A stretch of DNA of 36,961 nt, from positions 1 to 36,961 of the forward strand of contig SCUS01000191.1 of assembly GCA_004297725.1 (NCBI GenBank), given 5' to 3'. Shown one piece after another: positions 9,734 through 17,161 of the stretch. The notes under the pieces were generated by a model. That model saw only the letters and a list, made by a program, of their open reading frames with translations. It searched no databases and was not told where the DNA came from. Origin of the DNA: Myxococcaceae bacterium. GTDB taxonomy: Bacteria > Myxococcota_A > Polyangia > Polyangiales > Ga0077539. The stretch's first letter is position 1. Each line of letters opens with the position of its first letter. The position numbers and the translations under genes are program-made.

Positions 9734-10815
9734 ACGCGATCGCCCGCGCGCGCCTCGCCCATCAGCACATCGAGCGGAGGGAGCGATCGACGCCGGGCGA
9801 GCTGGTGGCGGCGCTCGGCGCGGTGCAGGCGCAGGACTACGCGGGGGCGAAGTGGTCCCTCGGGCTGCGGCTCGACGGGGCGACCGACGCCGACGTGGAG
9901 CGGGCCATCGCCGAGCGCGCCATCGTGCGCACCTGGCCCATGCGCGGCACGCTGCACTTCGTGGCGGCGGAGGACGCGCGCTGGATGCTGGCGCTGCTCT
10001 CCCCTCGCGTGCTCAAGGCGGCCGCGAGGCGACACCGGGAGCTCGCGCTCGACGAGGCCACCTTCGCGAAGGCGGGCGAGCTCTGGGCGGAGGCCCTGGC
10101 GGGCGGAGCGCAGCGCACGCGCGAGGAGATGTACGAGCTGCTGCAGCGGGCGGGGATCAGCACCGCCGAGCAGCGCGGCTACCACATGCTCTGGCGCCTG
10201 GCGCAGGAGGGCGTGCTCTGCTTCGGCCCGCCGCGAGGCAAGCAGCAGACCTTCGTGCTGCTGGAGGAGTGGGTGCCGGCGGCGAGACCGAAGGCGCGCG
10301 AGGAGGCGCTGGCGGAGGTCGCGCGGCGGTACTTCCGCACGAGAGGTCCGGCCACGGTGCAGGACTTCCTCTGGTGGACGGGGCTCGCCGCCGCCGACGC
10401 GAAGGCCGCGCTCTCGATGGTCGAGGGCGAGCTCGAGAGGGCCGTCGTGGAGGGGCAGACGTACTGGTCCGGGCGCGGGGGCGAGGCGCGTGCGGAGGGG
10501 CCGACGAGGGCGCACCTGCTGCCTGGCTTCGATGAGTTCCTGCTGGCGTATAGGGACCGTAGCGCCGCGCTGGAGGAGCGGTACGCGAAGAGGCTCCACG
10601 CGGGCGGTGGCGCCTTCAGCCCGAGCGTCGCGGTGGACGGGCGCATCCGCGGGACCTGGCGGCGCACCATCAAGCGGCACTCGGTGACGGTGGAGGTGGC
10701 GCCCTTCGCGCGGTGGACGAAGGCCGAGCGCGAGGCGATCGCGGCCGCGGCGGAGCGCTACGGGGCCTTCCTGGGGATGCCCGCGCAGATGGTGGTGTCC
10801 GCCGGAGCGCAGTGA
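9730..10815 (+). CDS. Winged-helix DNA-binding protein, AlkZ-like (HTH_42)
   Basis: This 361-aa protein belongs to the winged-helix family that includes the DNA glycosylases AlkZ/AlkX (YcaQ). The N-terminal signature VQAQDYAGAKWSLGLR carries the QxQ motif, which in AlkZ lies in the active site. TWPMRGTLHFV and the C-terminal LLPGFDEFLLAYRDR are family hallmarks. Family members excise alkylated or cross-linked bases, but many remain uncharacterised, so a DNA-repair role is likely rather than proven. The GTG start overlaps the VanY stop; GGGAG sits at suitable distance upstream. It converges on the HD-GYP gene with only 23 bp between stop codons. Confidence 0.85.
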   Translation: MNAIARARLAHQHIERRERSTPGELVAALGAVQAQDYAGAKWSLGLRLDGATDADVERAIAERAIVRTWPMRGTLHFVAAEDARWMLALLSPRVLKAAARRHRELALDEATFAKAGELWAEALAGGAQRTREEMYELLQRAGISTAEQRGYHMLWRLAQEGVLCFGPPRGKQQTFVLLEEWVPAARPKAREEALAEVARRYFRTRGPATVQDFLWWTGLAAADAKAALSMVEGELERAVVEGQTYWSGRGGEARAEGPTRAHLLPGFDEFLLAYRDRSAALEERYAKRLHAGGGAFSPSVAVDGRIRGTWRRTIKRHSVTVEVAPFARWTKAEREAIAAAAERYGAFLGMPAQMVVSAGAQ

Positions 10816-10838
10816 CCGGCGGAGCGGCTCCCGACGGC

Positions 10839-12080
10839 TCAGGCCGCCGCGGGCGCGACGCTGTGCTCACCGACCCGCGCCAGCCCCCAGGACAGCTCCA
10901 TGTCCTCGGCGAGGATGCGCACCAGACCGCCGTCGAGGCGCCCCGCCCTCACGATCCCTTCGAGCACCGCGAGGATCTGCCGAGGCGCCAGCGCCTTTCG
11001 ATAGGGCCGATCCTGCGCGAGGGCCTGGAAGATGTCGGCCACGGTGATGAACTGCGCCTCGATGGGGATCTCCTCGCCCCGCAGGCCGTCCGGGTAGCCG
11101 CTGCCATCGAGCAGCTCGTGGTGCATCCCCGCGACCCGCGCGATGGCCTCGAAGCCACCGATGCGTCCGAGGATGAGGCGCGACTCGGTGACGTGGCGGC
11201 GCATCGCGGTGCACTCGCGCGCGTCGAGGGGCCCCGGCTTGTCGAGCACCTCATCGGGCACCCGCAGCTTCCCCAGGTCATGCAGCAGGGCCGCGATCTC
11301 CAGGGCCTCGCGCGATCCGCGCAGCCGCCCGCTCGCGTCGGCGAGGTGCAGGGCCAGGGCCGCCACGCCGTTGGAGTGCCGGGCGGTGAAGGGGCTCTTG
11401 GCGTCCACGGTCTGCGCGAAGAGCAGGGCCAGGCCCCGCGCGTCGGCGGGCCTGAGCTGGCGCTGGGCGTCCTCGACCGGCATCGTGAGGGGCTCGCGCG
11501 CCTGGCTGCGCATCATGAACAGCGCCTCCGGCTCTTCGAGCACCATGCGGGCCGCGTCGACCAGGTCGGGCGCGAACAGCCGCGCCCAGGGGTTGAGCAG
11601 CCGCTCTCGCACCAGTCGGCGCAGGGCGCCCGCGTCGTCGGTCTTCACGCTCGCCTGGAGCACGTCCATCCGGTCGGCCAGGAAGATGAGGTTGGTCAGC
11701 TTCGCCGTGCGCTCGTCGAGGTCCCTGAGCTGTGGCCACGGGGTGTGGTGGTAGCGAATGACGTCGGCGAGGTGAGCGAGGGGACCGAAGCCGGACACCA
11801 GCCGCGCCCCCGCCTCGGAGTGGCCGTCCTCCGAGGTGATCCGCCTCGCCAGCAGCCCGTGGAGCGCCGTCGAGGAGACGCCGCAGTCATGGACCAGCGA
11901 CGCATGGTGCACGTCCTGCCGGAGCTCAGGTTGACCGAGAGTGTCCACGAGATGGCGCGCCATCCAGGCCACCCGCTTGCCGTGGAAGACATCGTCGACG
12001 CCGACCAGATCGAGCGCGTCGGAGAGAACAAAGAGAGCGCGGCCAAGACCAACCTGCGGGGACCAGACTTCGGGAAACAT
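10839..12080 (-). CDS. HD-GYP domain protein with two HD modules
   Basis: This 413-aa predicted cyclic-di-GMP phosphodiesterase or related phosphohydrolase has no transmembrane segment or REC domain. The C-terminal half is a full HD-GYP domain: HDLGK (His267, Asp268), HHELLDGSGYPDG with the GYP triad (328-330), and FITVADIFQALAQDRPYRKAL. The N-terminal half has a second HD set (LVHDCGVSS, His64/Asp65; RYHHTPW, 111-112; FLADRMDV), so two HD modules are in tandem. The ATG at 12080 was chosen because it is preceded by AAGGAG about 11 bases away and homology starts soon after. It is divergent from the signalling operon starting at 12509, across a 428-bp gap, and might feed into it. Confidence 0.88.
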   Translation of the reverse strand: MFPEVWSPQVGLGRALFVLSDALDLVGVDDVFHGKRVAWMARHLVDTLGQPELRQDVHHASLVHDCGVSSTALHGLLARRITSEDGHSEAGARLVSGFGPLAHLADVIRYHHTPWPQLRDLDERTAKLTNLIFLADRMDVLQASVKTDDAGALRRLVRERLLNPWARLFAPDLVDAARMVLEEPEALFMMRSQAREPLTMPVEDAQRQLRPADARGLALLFAQTVDAKSPFTARHSNGVAALALHLADASGRLRGSREALEIAALLHDLGKLRVPDEVLDKPGPLDARECTAMRRHVTESRLILGRIGGFEAIARVAGMHHELLDGSGYPDGLRGEEIPIEAQFITVADIFQALAQDRPYRKALAPRQILAVLEGIVRAGRLDGGLVRILAEDMELSWGLARVGEHSVAPAAA

Positions 12081-12508
12081 GAACGAGACGACTCCTTCTC
12101 CCCGCCGGGAGGACCCCTCTAGCAACGGCCGAGCCTCACATGGAGCATGGAAAGGTGACCGGTGCCCGCTCGTGAGAGAGGGTCTCATAAGCACATAGCC
12201 AGGGAGGCGTCCCCGTGTCCCGGCTTTCGTCTCTCCTTAGTACCTGCAGCCGTTGACGGTGCGCTCCTGAGGGCCCATGTGTGATAAGCAGGTCTTCGGC
12301 TGCACTGCATATAGGTCTAGTGCCATCAAGGCCCTCAAGACCCTCTTGCGCACGCAGATTCTGCGCTGGGGCGCAAGAAGCTACGAGCTCGTCAAAGGCC
12401 CTTGTGGCCAATGGTTTTCGTGTCGGTTGGGGCCGCTTTCGGGGTTGGCTGGAGGCAACTCTTGCGGCAACGCCATGCCGAGATGCGAAATATCATGTGG
12501 CATGAGCC
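12081..12508. other. Divergent intergenic region upstream of the signalling operon
   Basis: No gene is seen in these 428 bases between the HD-GYP gene (minus) and the kinase operon (plus). The stretch is visibly less GC-rich than its surroundings around 12230-12470, as expected for a promoter region, and includes CTGCATATAGG near 12303-12313, but I cannot define a -35/-10 pair with confidence. Short open frames here have no recognisable content. A tRNA or riboswitch fold was not recognised. Confidence 0.4.
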
Positions 12509-13561
12509 GTGCGAATCGCCGCATCGAGGCAAGTGAGGTCGGTTCAGGACGATCAGGTGCTTGAGAGTTTGACGGCAGGAGTCATCGTCGTCGGCACCGA
12601 TGGACGTCTCGATTATGCCAACCAGGCGGCGGCGAAGATCCTCCGGCAGCCCACCGATCGTCTGGTCGGGCGCGCGGCCTCCGAGGTGCTCGTGTCGCTC
12701 GAGCAGATCATCAGCTCCGCAGCCGGCACCGAGGCGCAGCGAGAGGTCACGGTCACCCTGCACGACGGGTCGAGCACCGTGGTGGGCTTCGCGGTCAGCG
12801 CGCCCAGCTCGATGGGCACGCGCACGGTGCTCTTCCAGGAGATCACCGCGGTGCTGGAGCTGCGACGAGAGCGCGACCGGCTGCTCCAGATGGCCGCGCT
12901 CGGCGACGCGCTGCCGTCGATCCTCCACGAGCTGCGCAACCCCCTCGCGGCGGTGACGAGCACGCTGGAGGTGCTCGTCGAGGAGGCCGACGACTCCATG
13001 CGCGAGTACCTCCACTCGATCCTCTGGGAGGTGCGTCGGATGAACCTGACGCTGCAGGGCGTCGGCGGCCTCGCGCGGCCGATGCACTCCGACCGCCACG
13101 TCGCGGTCGACCTCGCGGTGAGCGAGGCGTGCCGGATACTGGAGGGCAACGCGACGCGCCTCGGGGTGAAGCTGAGCGCCGAGGTGCCCACGCTGCCGCT
13201 GCTCCCCCTCGACTGGGGCGTGGTGAGCGGCATCGTCTTCAACCTCGTCAAGAACGCCATCGAGGCGTGCGAAGACGGCGACTCCATCCTGGTCAGCGCC
13301 ATCCTGGACCCCGATGACACCTTCGTGCTCCGCGTGGCGGACACCGGAGAGGGGATGACCCCGGAGGTGCTCGCCCGCTGTCGGCAGCTCTTCTTCACCA
13401 GCAAGCAGCAGGGCTCGGGCATCGGGCTCGCGCTCTGCCAGCAGATCGCCGAGTCGTCGGGAGGCTCTCTCGACATCAAGAGCACCCTCGGCGACGGGAC
13501 CGTGGTCACCCTCGCGGTGCCGCTGCACCCGGCCCGGAACTCTCGCGCCGCCAGCGGCTGA
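12509..13561 (+). CDS. Soluble PAS-domain sensor histidine kinase
   Basis: This 350-aa two-component kinase lacks transmembrane segments. A PAS domain occupies about 18-115 (LTAGVIVVGTDGRLDYANQAAAKIL). The dimerisation/phosphoacceptor helix contains ILHELRNPLAAV with His140. The ATPase domain has the N-box NLVKNAIEA (245-253), G1 VADTGEGM (277-283), and GSGIGLALC (302-310) followed by GGSLDIKSTLGDGT. The layout resembles NtrB/AtoS-type cytoplasmic kinases. The start is uncertain: GTG at 12509 gives the longest protein, while GTG at 12533 follows a GAGG. It opens the operon; the natural partner is the response regulator three genes on. What the PAS domain senses cannot be read from sequence. 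Confidence 0.9.
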   Translation: MRIAASRQVRSVQDDQVLESLTAGVIVVGTDGRLDYANQAAAKILRQPTDRLVGRAASEVLVSLEQIISSAAGTEAQREVTVTLHDGSSTVVGFAVSAPSSMGTRTVLFQEITAVLELRRERDRLLQMAALGDALPSILHELRNPLAAVTSTLEVLVEEADDSMREYLHSILWEVRRMNLTLQGVGGLARPMHSDRHVAVDLAVSEACRILEGNATRLGVKLSAEVPTLPLLPLDWGVVSGIVFNLVKNAIEACEDGDSILVSAILDPDDTFVLRVADTGEGMTPEVLARCRQLFFTSKQQGSGIGLALCQQIAESSGGSLDIKSTLGDGTVVTLAVPLHPARNSRAASG

Positions 13562-13663
13562 CCGCGGGCGACGACGCAGCTCGCGAAGTGCCGATTCGCG
13601 CCGACGATGGCGCGGGCGGATGGACCGATCGACTCGACAATAGAAAGGCAACAAGAGGATATC

Positions 13664-14029
13664 ATGTCACGCGTAGACAGCTTGAATCGCGTCCTTCGTG
13701 GTCTGCAGAGCTCGTCGCCGGACGTGGAGGCCAGCGCGCTCATCTCCGAGGACGGCCTCATGATCGCGAGCGCCCTGCCCCAGCACGTCGACGAGAGCCG
13801 CGTCGCGGGCATGAGCGCGACGCTCTCCAGCCTCGGCACCCGCGCGGCCACGGAGCTCGAGCGCGGCGACGTCGAGGAGGTGCTCGTCCGGGGAAAGAAC
13901 GGCTATGCCGTGATGATGGCGGCGGCCTCGGGGACGCTCCTCCTCTGCCTCGCCAGCAAGCAGGCCAAGCTCGGGCTCGTCTTTCTCGACATGCGCCGCG
14001 CGGTCGAGGACATCGCCAAGATTCTCTGA
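13664..14029 (+). CDS. Roadblock/LC7 domain protein (MglB-like)
   Basis: This 121-aa single-domain protein of the roadblock/LC7 superfamily includes MglB, a regulator of the Ras-like polarity GTPase MglA. Evidence is the fold-typical pattern: an N-terminal helix (SLNRVLRGLQ), strand-turn ASALISEDGLMIASALP, a helix with GMSATLSSLGTRAATEL, then EEVLVRGKNGYAVMMAA and a final strand and helix. The ATG at 13664 follows AGAGGA at 5-6 bases; an upstream in-frame ATG at 13607 lacks one. No small GTPase is encoded in the operon, so it either acts on an MglA encoded elsewhere or is a scaffold within this pathway. The membrane-bound relative encoded by the last gene of the operon is a candidate partner. 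Confidence 0.85.
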   Translation: MSRVDSLNRVLRGLQSSSPDVEASALISEDGLMIASALPQHVDESRVAGMSATLSSLGTRAATELERGDVEEVLVRGKNGYAVMMAAASGTLLLCLASKQAKLGLVFLDMRRAVEDIAKIL

Positions 14030-14048
14030 GGAAGGTCAGCGCACACTC

Positions 14049-14807
14049 ATGTCACACGTTGTCCTGTTCGATAACGGAACCCACAAGAACATCCTCCTCG
14101 ACGACTACGGCACCGGTGGCCTCGCCGTGCAGGCGAACCAGCACGTCATCGTCGACGGCGCCTCGGGGATGATCCTCGACCCCGGAGGGCACAAGATCTA
14201 CTCGAAGGTGCTCGCCGCCACGTCGGGCCTGCTCGGCCGCGCGAAGCTGGAGAGCATCTTCCTCTCTCACCAGGACCCGGACATCGTGGCCGCCGTCAAC
14301 GGCTGGCTGATGACCACCGACGCGACGGCCTACCTGTCCGCGCTGTGGATCCGCTTCGTGGCGCACTTCGGCATCGACCGCCTGGTCGAGTCGCGGCTGC
14401 TGCCCATCCCCGATCCCGGGATGTTGTTGCCCCTCGGCGCGGCGACCATGCAGATCATCCCCGCGCACTTCCTCCACTCGCCCGGAAACTTCCAGCTCTA
14501 CGACCCGGTGTCGAAGATCCTCTACAGCGGCGACCTGGGCGCGGCGGTCGGGCCGGAGTATCGCGAGGTGACCGACTTCGACGCCCACCTGCAGCACATG
14601 GCCGGCTTCCATCGCCGCTACATGGCCGGCAACCGCGCGCTCAGGGCCTGGGCGAAGATCGCGCGGAGTCTCGACATCGAGATCATCGCGCCGCAGCACG
14701 GGGCGGTCTTCAAGGGCAGGCCCATGGTGGAGCGCTTCATCTCGTGGTGCGAGGGGCTCGAGTGCGGCGTCGACGTCGTCGAAAGCTTCTACGCACGTGA
14801 GGGCTGA
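14049..14807 (+). CDS. ODP-type di-iron metallo-beta-lactamase-fold protein
   Basis: This 252-aa protein has the metallo-beta-lactamase fold of the flavodi-iron/oxygen-binding di-iron (ODP) group but no flavodoxin domain. Likely iron ligands are SHQDPD (His74, Asp76, Asp78), AHFLHSPGNFQ (His140 or His143), SGDLGA (Asp162) and PQHGAVF (His217). Compared with flavodi-iron proteins (H-x-E-x-D-H), Glu is replaced by Asp and the last His by Ile79. Stand-alone ODPs are known in Treponema chemotaxis as iron/oxygen sensors, so sensing rather than catalysis is the best guess. It follows the roadblock gene by 19 bp, and its TGA overlaps the next ATG, which makes it an integral part of the operon. Confidence 0.85.
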   Translation: MSHVVLFDNGTHKNILLDDYGTGGLAVQANQHVIVDGASGMILDPGGHKIYSKVLAATSGLLGRAKLESIFLSHQDPDIVAAVNGWLMTTDATAYLSALWIRFVAHFGIDRLVESRLLPIPDPGMLLPLGAATMQIIPAHFLHSPGNFQLYDPVSKILYSGDLGAAVGPEYREVTDFDAHLQHMAGFHRRYMAGNRALRAWAKIARSLDIEIIAPQHGAVFKGRPMVERFISWCEGLECGVDVVESFYAREG

Positions 14808-15862
14808 TGGATCGTATCCGCAATATCCTCTTCGTAGAGGACGAGCAGACGCTGCGGCTGTCGATGGCCCGGGGGCTCTCCAAGCTGCCGGGCGTGAAGG
14901 TGGCAGACGCGGCGACGGTGCGGGAGGCGAAGAGCCTGATCGCGACGACCCGGCCGGAGCTGGTGATCTCCGACCTCGACCTGCCGGACGGCTCGGGCAT
15001 CGAGGTCGTGGCGGAGCTCGATCGGCTGGGGATCAGGGTGCCGATCGTGTTCGTGTCGGCGTACCTGGGAAGGTTTCGTCATCGGCTTCCGACCCGGGGA
15101 GACGTTGAGGTGTACGAGAAGCCCGTCGGGCTCGACAAGCTGCGCGCCGTGGTCGAGGACAAGCTCGGGCTCGTCGACGCGGCGCCGATCTCGCCCTTCG
15201 GCGTGTCGGACTACGTGCAGCTCGCCGGCATGGGGCGCCACTCGGTCGTCATCGAGGTGCGCTCGGTCGGAGGCCACGGGCGATTGCACGTCAACAGCGG
15301 AGAGCTGTGGAGCGCGGAGGACAGCCTGGGGACGGGCATCGACGCCTTCCGGCGCCTCGTGCTCCTGAGCGCGGCGCAGGTGAGCTGCCGCACGCTCCGG
15401 AAGAACGAGCTCCCGACGCGGGACATCGGGCGCTCCGCCGAGAGCGCGCTGCTCGAGGTGGCCCGGACCTACGACGAGGCCGAGCGCGACGCGGCCCGCA
15501 GCGCGACCGCCAACGACGACGGCTGGGGCGATGTGTTCGTGGAGGCCCCCGCGGTGAAGGCCAGCACCCGCCCGCCTCGCGCCGGGAGGACCATCCAGGC
15601 GGGGACGCTCCGACCGCCGCCGCCGAGGGCGCCGAGCGTGGTCCGAGGGCCCGTGAAGGATGTCCCTCCTCCGCCTCCGATTCCCTCGCTCAAGAGCACG
15701 GGAAGGGCCTTCGACGAGGCCTTCGAGCGCGGCGTCGATGCGCTGCTCGCCAAGGACTACCCGAGGGCCCTCGCCGCGTTCACCGAGGCCAGCCGTATCT
15801 CCCCGAACGACCGCCACGTCGTCGCCAACCTGGAGCGCCTCCGCAGCATGGGGTTCGCATGA
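14807..15862 (+). CDS. Response regulator REC-PATAN(DUF4388)-TPR
   Basis: This 351-aa regulator has a receiver domain (1-122) with the acidic pair Glu11/Asp12, phosphoacceptor Asp56 (ISDLDLPDGSG), Ser84 and Lys105. Residues about 128-220 match the PATAN/DUF4388 pattern (GVSDYVQLAGMGRHSVVIEV, GRLHVNSGELWSA, GIDAFRRLV). A Pro-rich linker (about 250-300) leads to a short TPR-like C-terminus (GVDALLAKDYPRALAAFTEA). There is no DNA-binding domain, so output is through protein contacts; PATAN regulators in cyanobacteria control type IV pili and phototaxis. Its start overlaps the ODP stop and its stop overlaps the next ATG (ATGA). It is the expected phosphorylation target of the kinase at 12509. Confidence 0.88.
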   Translation: MDRIRNILFVEDEQTLRLSMARGLSKLPGVKVADAATVREAKSLIATTRPELVISDLDLPDGSGIEVVAELDRLGIRVPIVFVSAYLGRFRHRLPTRGDVEVYEKPVGLDKLRAVVEDKLGLVDAAPISPFGVSDYVQLAGMGRHSVVIEVRSVGGHGRLHVNSGELWSAEDSLGTGIDAFRRLVLLSAAQVSCRTLRKNELPTRDIGRSAESALLEVARTYDEAERDAARSATANDDGWGDVFVEAPAVKASTRPPRAGRTIQAGTLRPPPPRAPSVVRGPVKDVPPPPPIPSLKSTGRAFDEAFERGVDALLAKDYPRALAAFTEASRISPNDRHVVANLERLRSMGFA

Positions 15863-16485
15863 CCGCGCACTCCCGATTCACGGTTCCGGGCGAGGATCTC
15901 CCGTCCTTCGTGGCCAGCGCCTTCGCCGCCATCGGCGTGGCGACCACCGTGGGTGCGCTGCTGACCTGGGCGAGCGCGGCGAGAGCGGATCACCCGCGGC
16001 CCGCAGCCCCCGCGGTCGCACCCGCACCCGCACCCGCACCCGCACCCGCGCCCGCACCAGCGCCCGCCCCGGTGCCGAGCGCCCCGCCGCCGGTGTCGAG
16101 CGCGCCCGCGCGGCCCCGCTGCCCGGCCCTCGTGGTGAACTTCCGAGCCGCGAGGGTGGCGCCTCCCGCGGCCGCCCATGGGTCGCTCTCCGCGCTCGCG
16201 GCGTGGCTGGTGGCCCACCCGACAACCGGCGTGTTCGTCGACGGGCACGCCGACTCCACCGGATCGGACGACGGCAACCTGCGGCTGAGCCGACATCGCG
16301 CCGCGCTGGTACGCGCCGCCCTGGTGCGCTCGGGGGCGTCGCCGACGCGCATCACCATCCGCGGCTTCGGCTCATACTGGCCGGTCGGCGAGTCGCCGCC
16401 GGACGCCTCGTGGAACCGCCGGGTCGTCATCCAGACCAGCGGCGACGAGTGCCCGCGCGAGAGGGAGGAGGTCATCGATCCATGA
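15859..16485 (+). CDS. Membrane-anchored OmpA-like peptidoglycan-binding protein
   Basis: This 208-aa protein has a short cytoplasmic N-terminus, one transmembrane helix (about 17-42), an Ala-Pro repeat (about 52-72) that probably spans or stiffens the periplasmic stretch, and an OmpA_C-like domain (about 88-195). The domain is recognised by VDGHADSTGSDDGNLRLSRHRA and the closing NRRVV; such domains bind the diaminopimelate of peptidoglycan. This gives an inner-membrane protein that reaches and grips the cell wall, like MotB. Coding overlaps on both sides (ATGA) tie it to the regulator before it and the roadblock-like protein after it. The topology is inferred from the single hydrophobic segment. 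Confidence 0.87.
   Translation: MTAHSRFTVPGEDLPSFVASAFAAIGVATTVGALLTWASAARADHPRPAAPAVAPAPAPAPAPAPAPAPAPVPSAPPPVSSAPARPRCPALVVNFRAARVAPPAAAHGSLSALAAWLVAHPTTGVFVDGHADSTGSDDGNLRLSRHRAALVRAALVRSGASPTRITIRGFGSYWPVGESPPDASWNRRVVIQTSGDECPREREEVIDP
16035..16070 (+). repeat. In-gene Ala-Pro hexanucleotide/codon repeat
   Basis: A tandem run of CCCGCA/CCCGCG-type hexamers encodes the (Ala-Pro)n spacer of the OmpA-like protein. Such runs are prone to slippage and could vary in length between strains, changing the reach of the wall-binding domain without breaking the frame. Confidence 0.8.
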
Positions 16486-17135
16486 CGCCGCTGGTCGTTG
16501 TTCTGGCCGCCGCGGCGGTCACCGCGCTGCTGATCGCGGGCTACCTCTTCGGCGCGCGCGCCGGGAGGGCCGCGAGGGCGGCGATGCTCGAGGAGAGGGA
16601 GGCGCAGGGAGCGCGGGTCATGGCGCTCGAGGCCCGGCTGGCCGCGCAGCCGGCTCGCCCGCGGGACGATCAGGTCAAGACCGAGCTCGAGGGGATGCTC
16701 GCGCCGCTGCTCGATCGGGAGCGCATCGGCCGCGAGCTGTCGGGCATCCGGGTGGGCGGCGGCGGCCTGGGAGAGCTCCCGAAGCTCCTCGACGCCATCG
16801 CGCAGAAGGCCGGCTTCTCTCACGTCGTGCTCAGCGACGAGTCAGGGCTCCCGCTCGCGGCGAGCACCGGCGCAGCGGAGGTCGAGGCGCTCGCTGGCAC
16901 CGCGGCCTTCTTCCTCACGCTCGCCGAGCGCGCCGAGCGCGCCGAGCTGCCGCGGCCGATGTCCTGCGTCGTGCTCGACGAGACCAACCGCATGACGCTC
17001 CACCGGATGTTCGTGGTGGGGGCGGCGCGCTACACCGTGAGCGCGGTCTCGCGGGGGATGAACCTCGCCCCGGGAGCGCTCGACCCGGCGCTCTCGCCGC
17101 TGGAGCGGGCGCTCACCCGGCGCGAGATCGCGTAG
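16482..17135 (+). CDS. Membrane-tethered roadblock/LC7-like protein
   Basis: This 217-aa protein has an N-terminal transmembrane helix (about 3-23), a charged, probably coiled-coil segment (about 28-62, MLEEREAQGARVMALEARLAA) and a C-terminal domain (about 95-205) with roadblock/LC7-like order: LLDAIAQKAGFSHVVLSDESGLPLAAS, then a helix, then MSCVVLDETNRMTLHRMFVVGAARYTVSAVSRG. The assignment to the superfamily is by pattern and is weaker than for the soluble roadblock at 13664. Its ATG overlaps the OmpA-like stop. It ends the operon, converging on the vWA lipoprotein gene with 26 bp between. It could recruit the soluble roadblock protein to the inner membrane next to the wall-binding protein. 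Confidence 0.75.
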   Translation: MTPLVVVLAAAAVTALLIAGYLFGARAGRAARAAMLEEREAQGARVMALEARLAAQPARPRDDQVKTELEGMLAPLLDRERIGRELSGIRVGGGGLGELPKLLDAIAQKAGFSHVVLSDESGLPLAASTGAAEVEALAGTAAFFLTLAERAERAELPRPMSCVVLDETNRMTLHRMFVVGAARYTVSAVSRGMNLAPGALDPALSPLERALTRREIA

Positions 17136-17161
17136 CCCTCTCGGAGAAGCCAAGCGCGAGT

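Noticed and set aside
12443..12464. Sigma-54 promoter TTGGC...CTTGC
   Set aside because: The spacing between GG and GC is 15 or 11 bases depending on which GG is used, not 10.
12498..12513. Sigma-54 promoter for the kinase operon (TGGCATGAGCCGTGCG)
   Set aside because: GG-N10-GC spacing is right, but flanking bases fit poorly and the predicted start would fall only about 9 bases before the alternative GTG at 12533, or after the GTG at 12509. Too weak to annotate.
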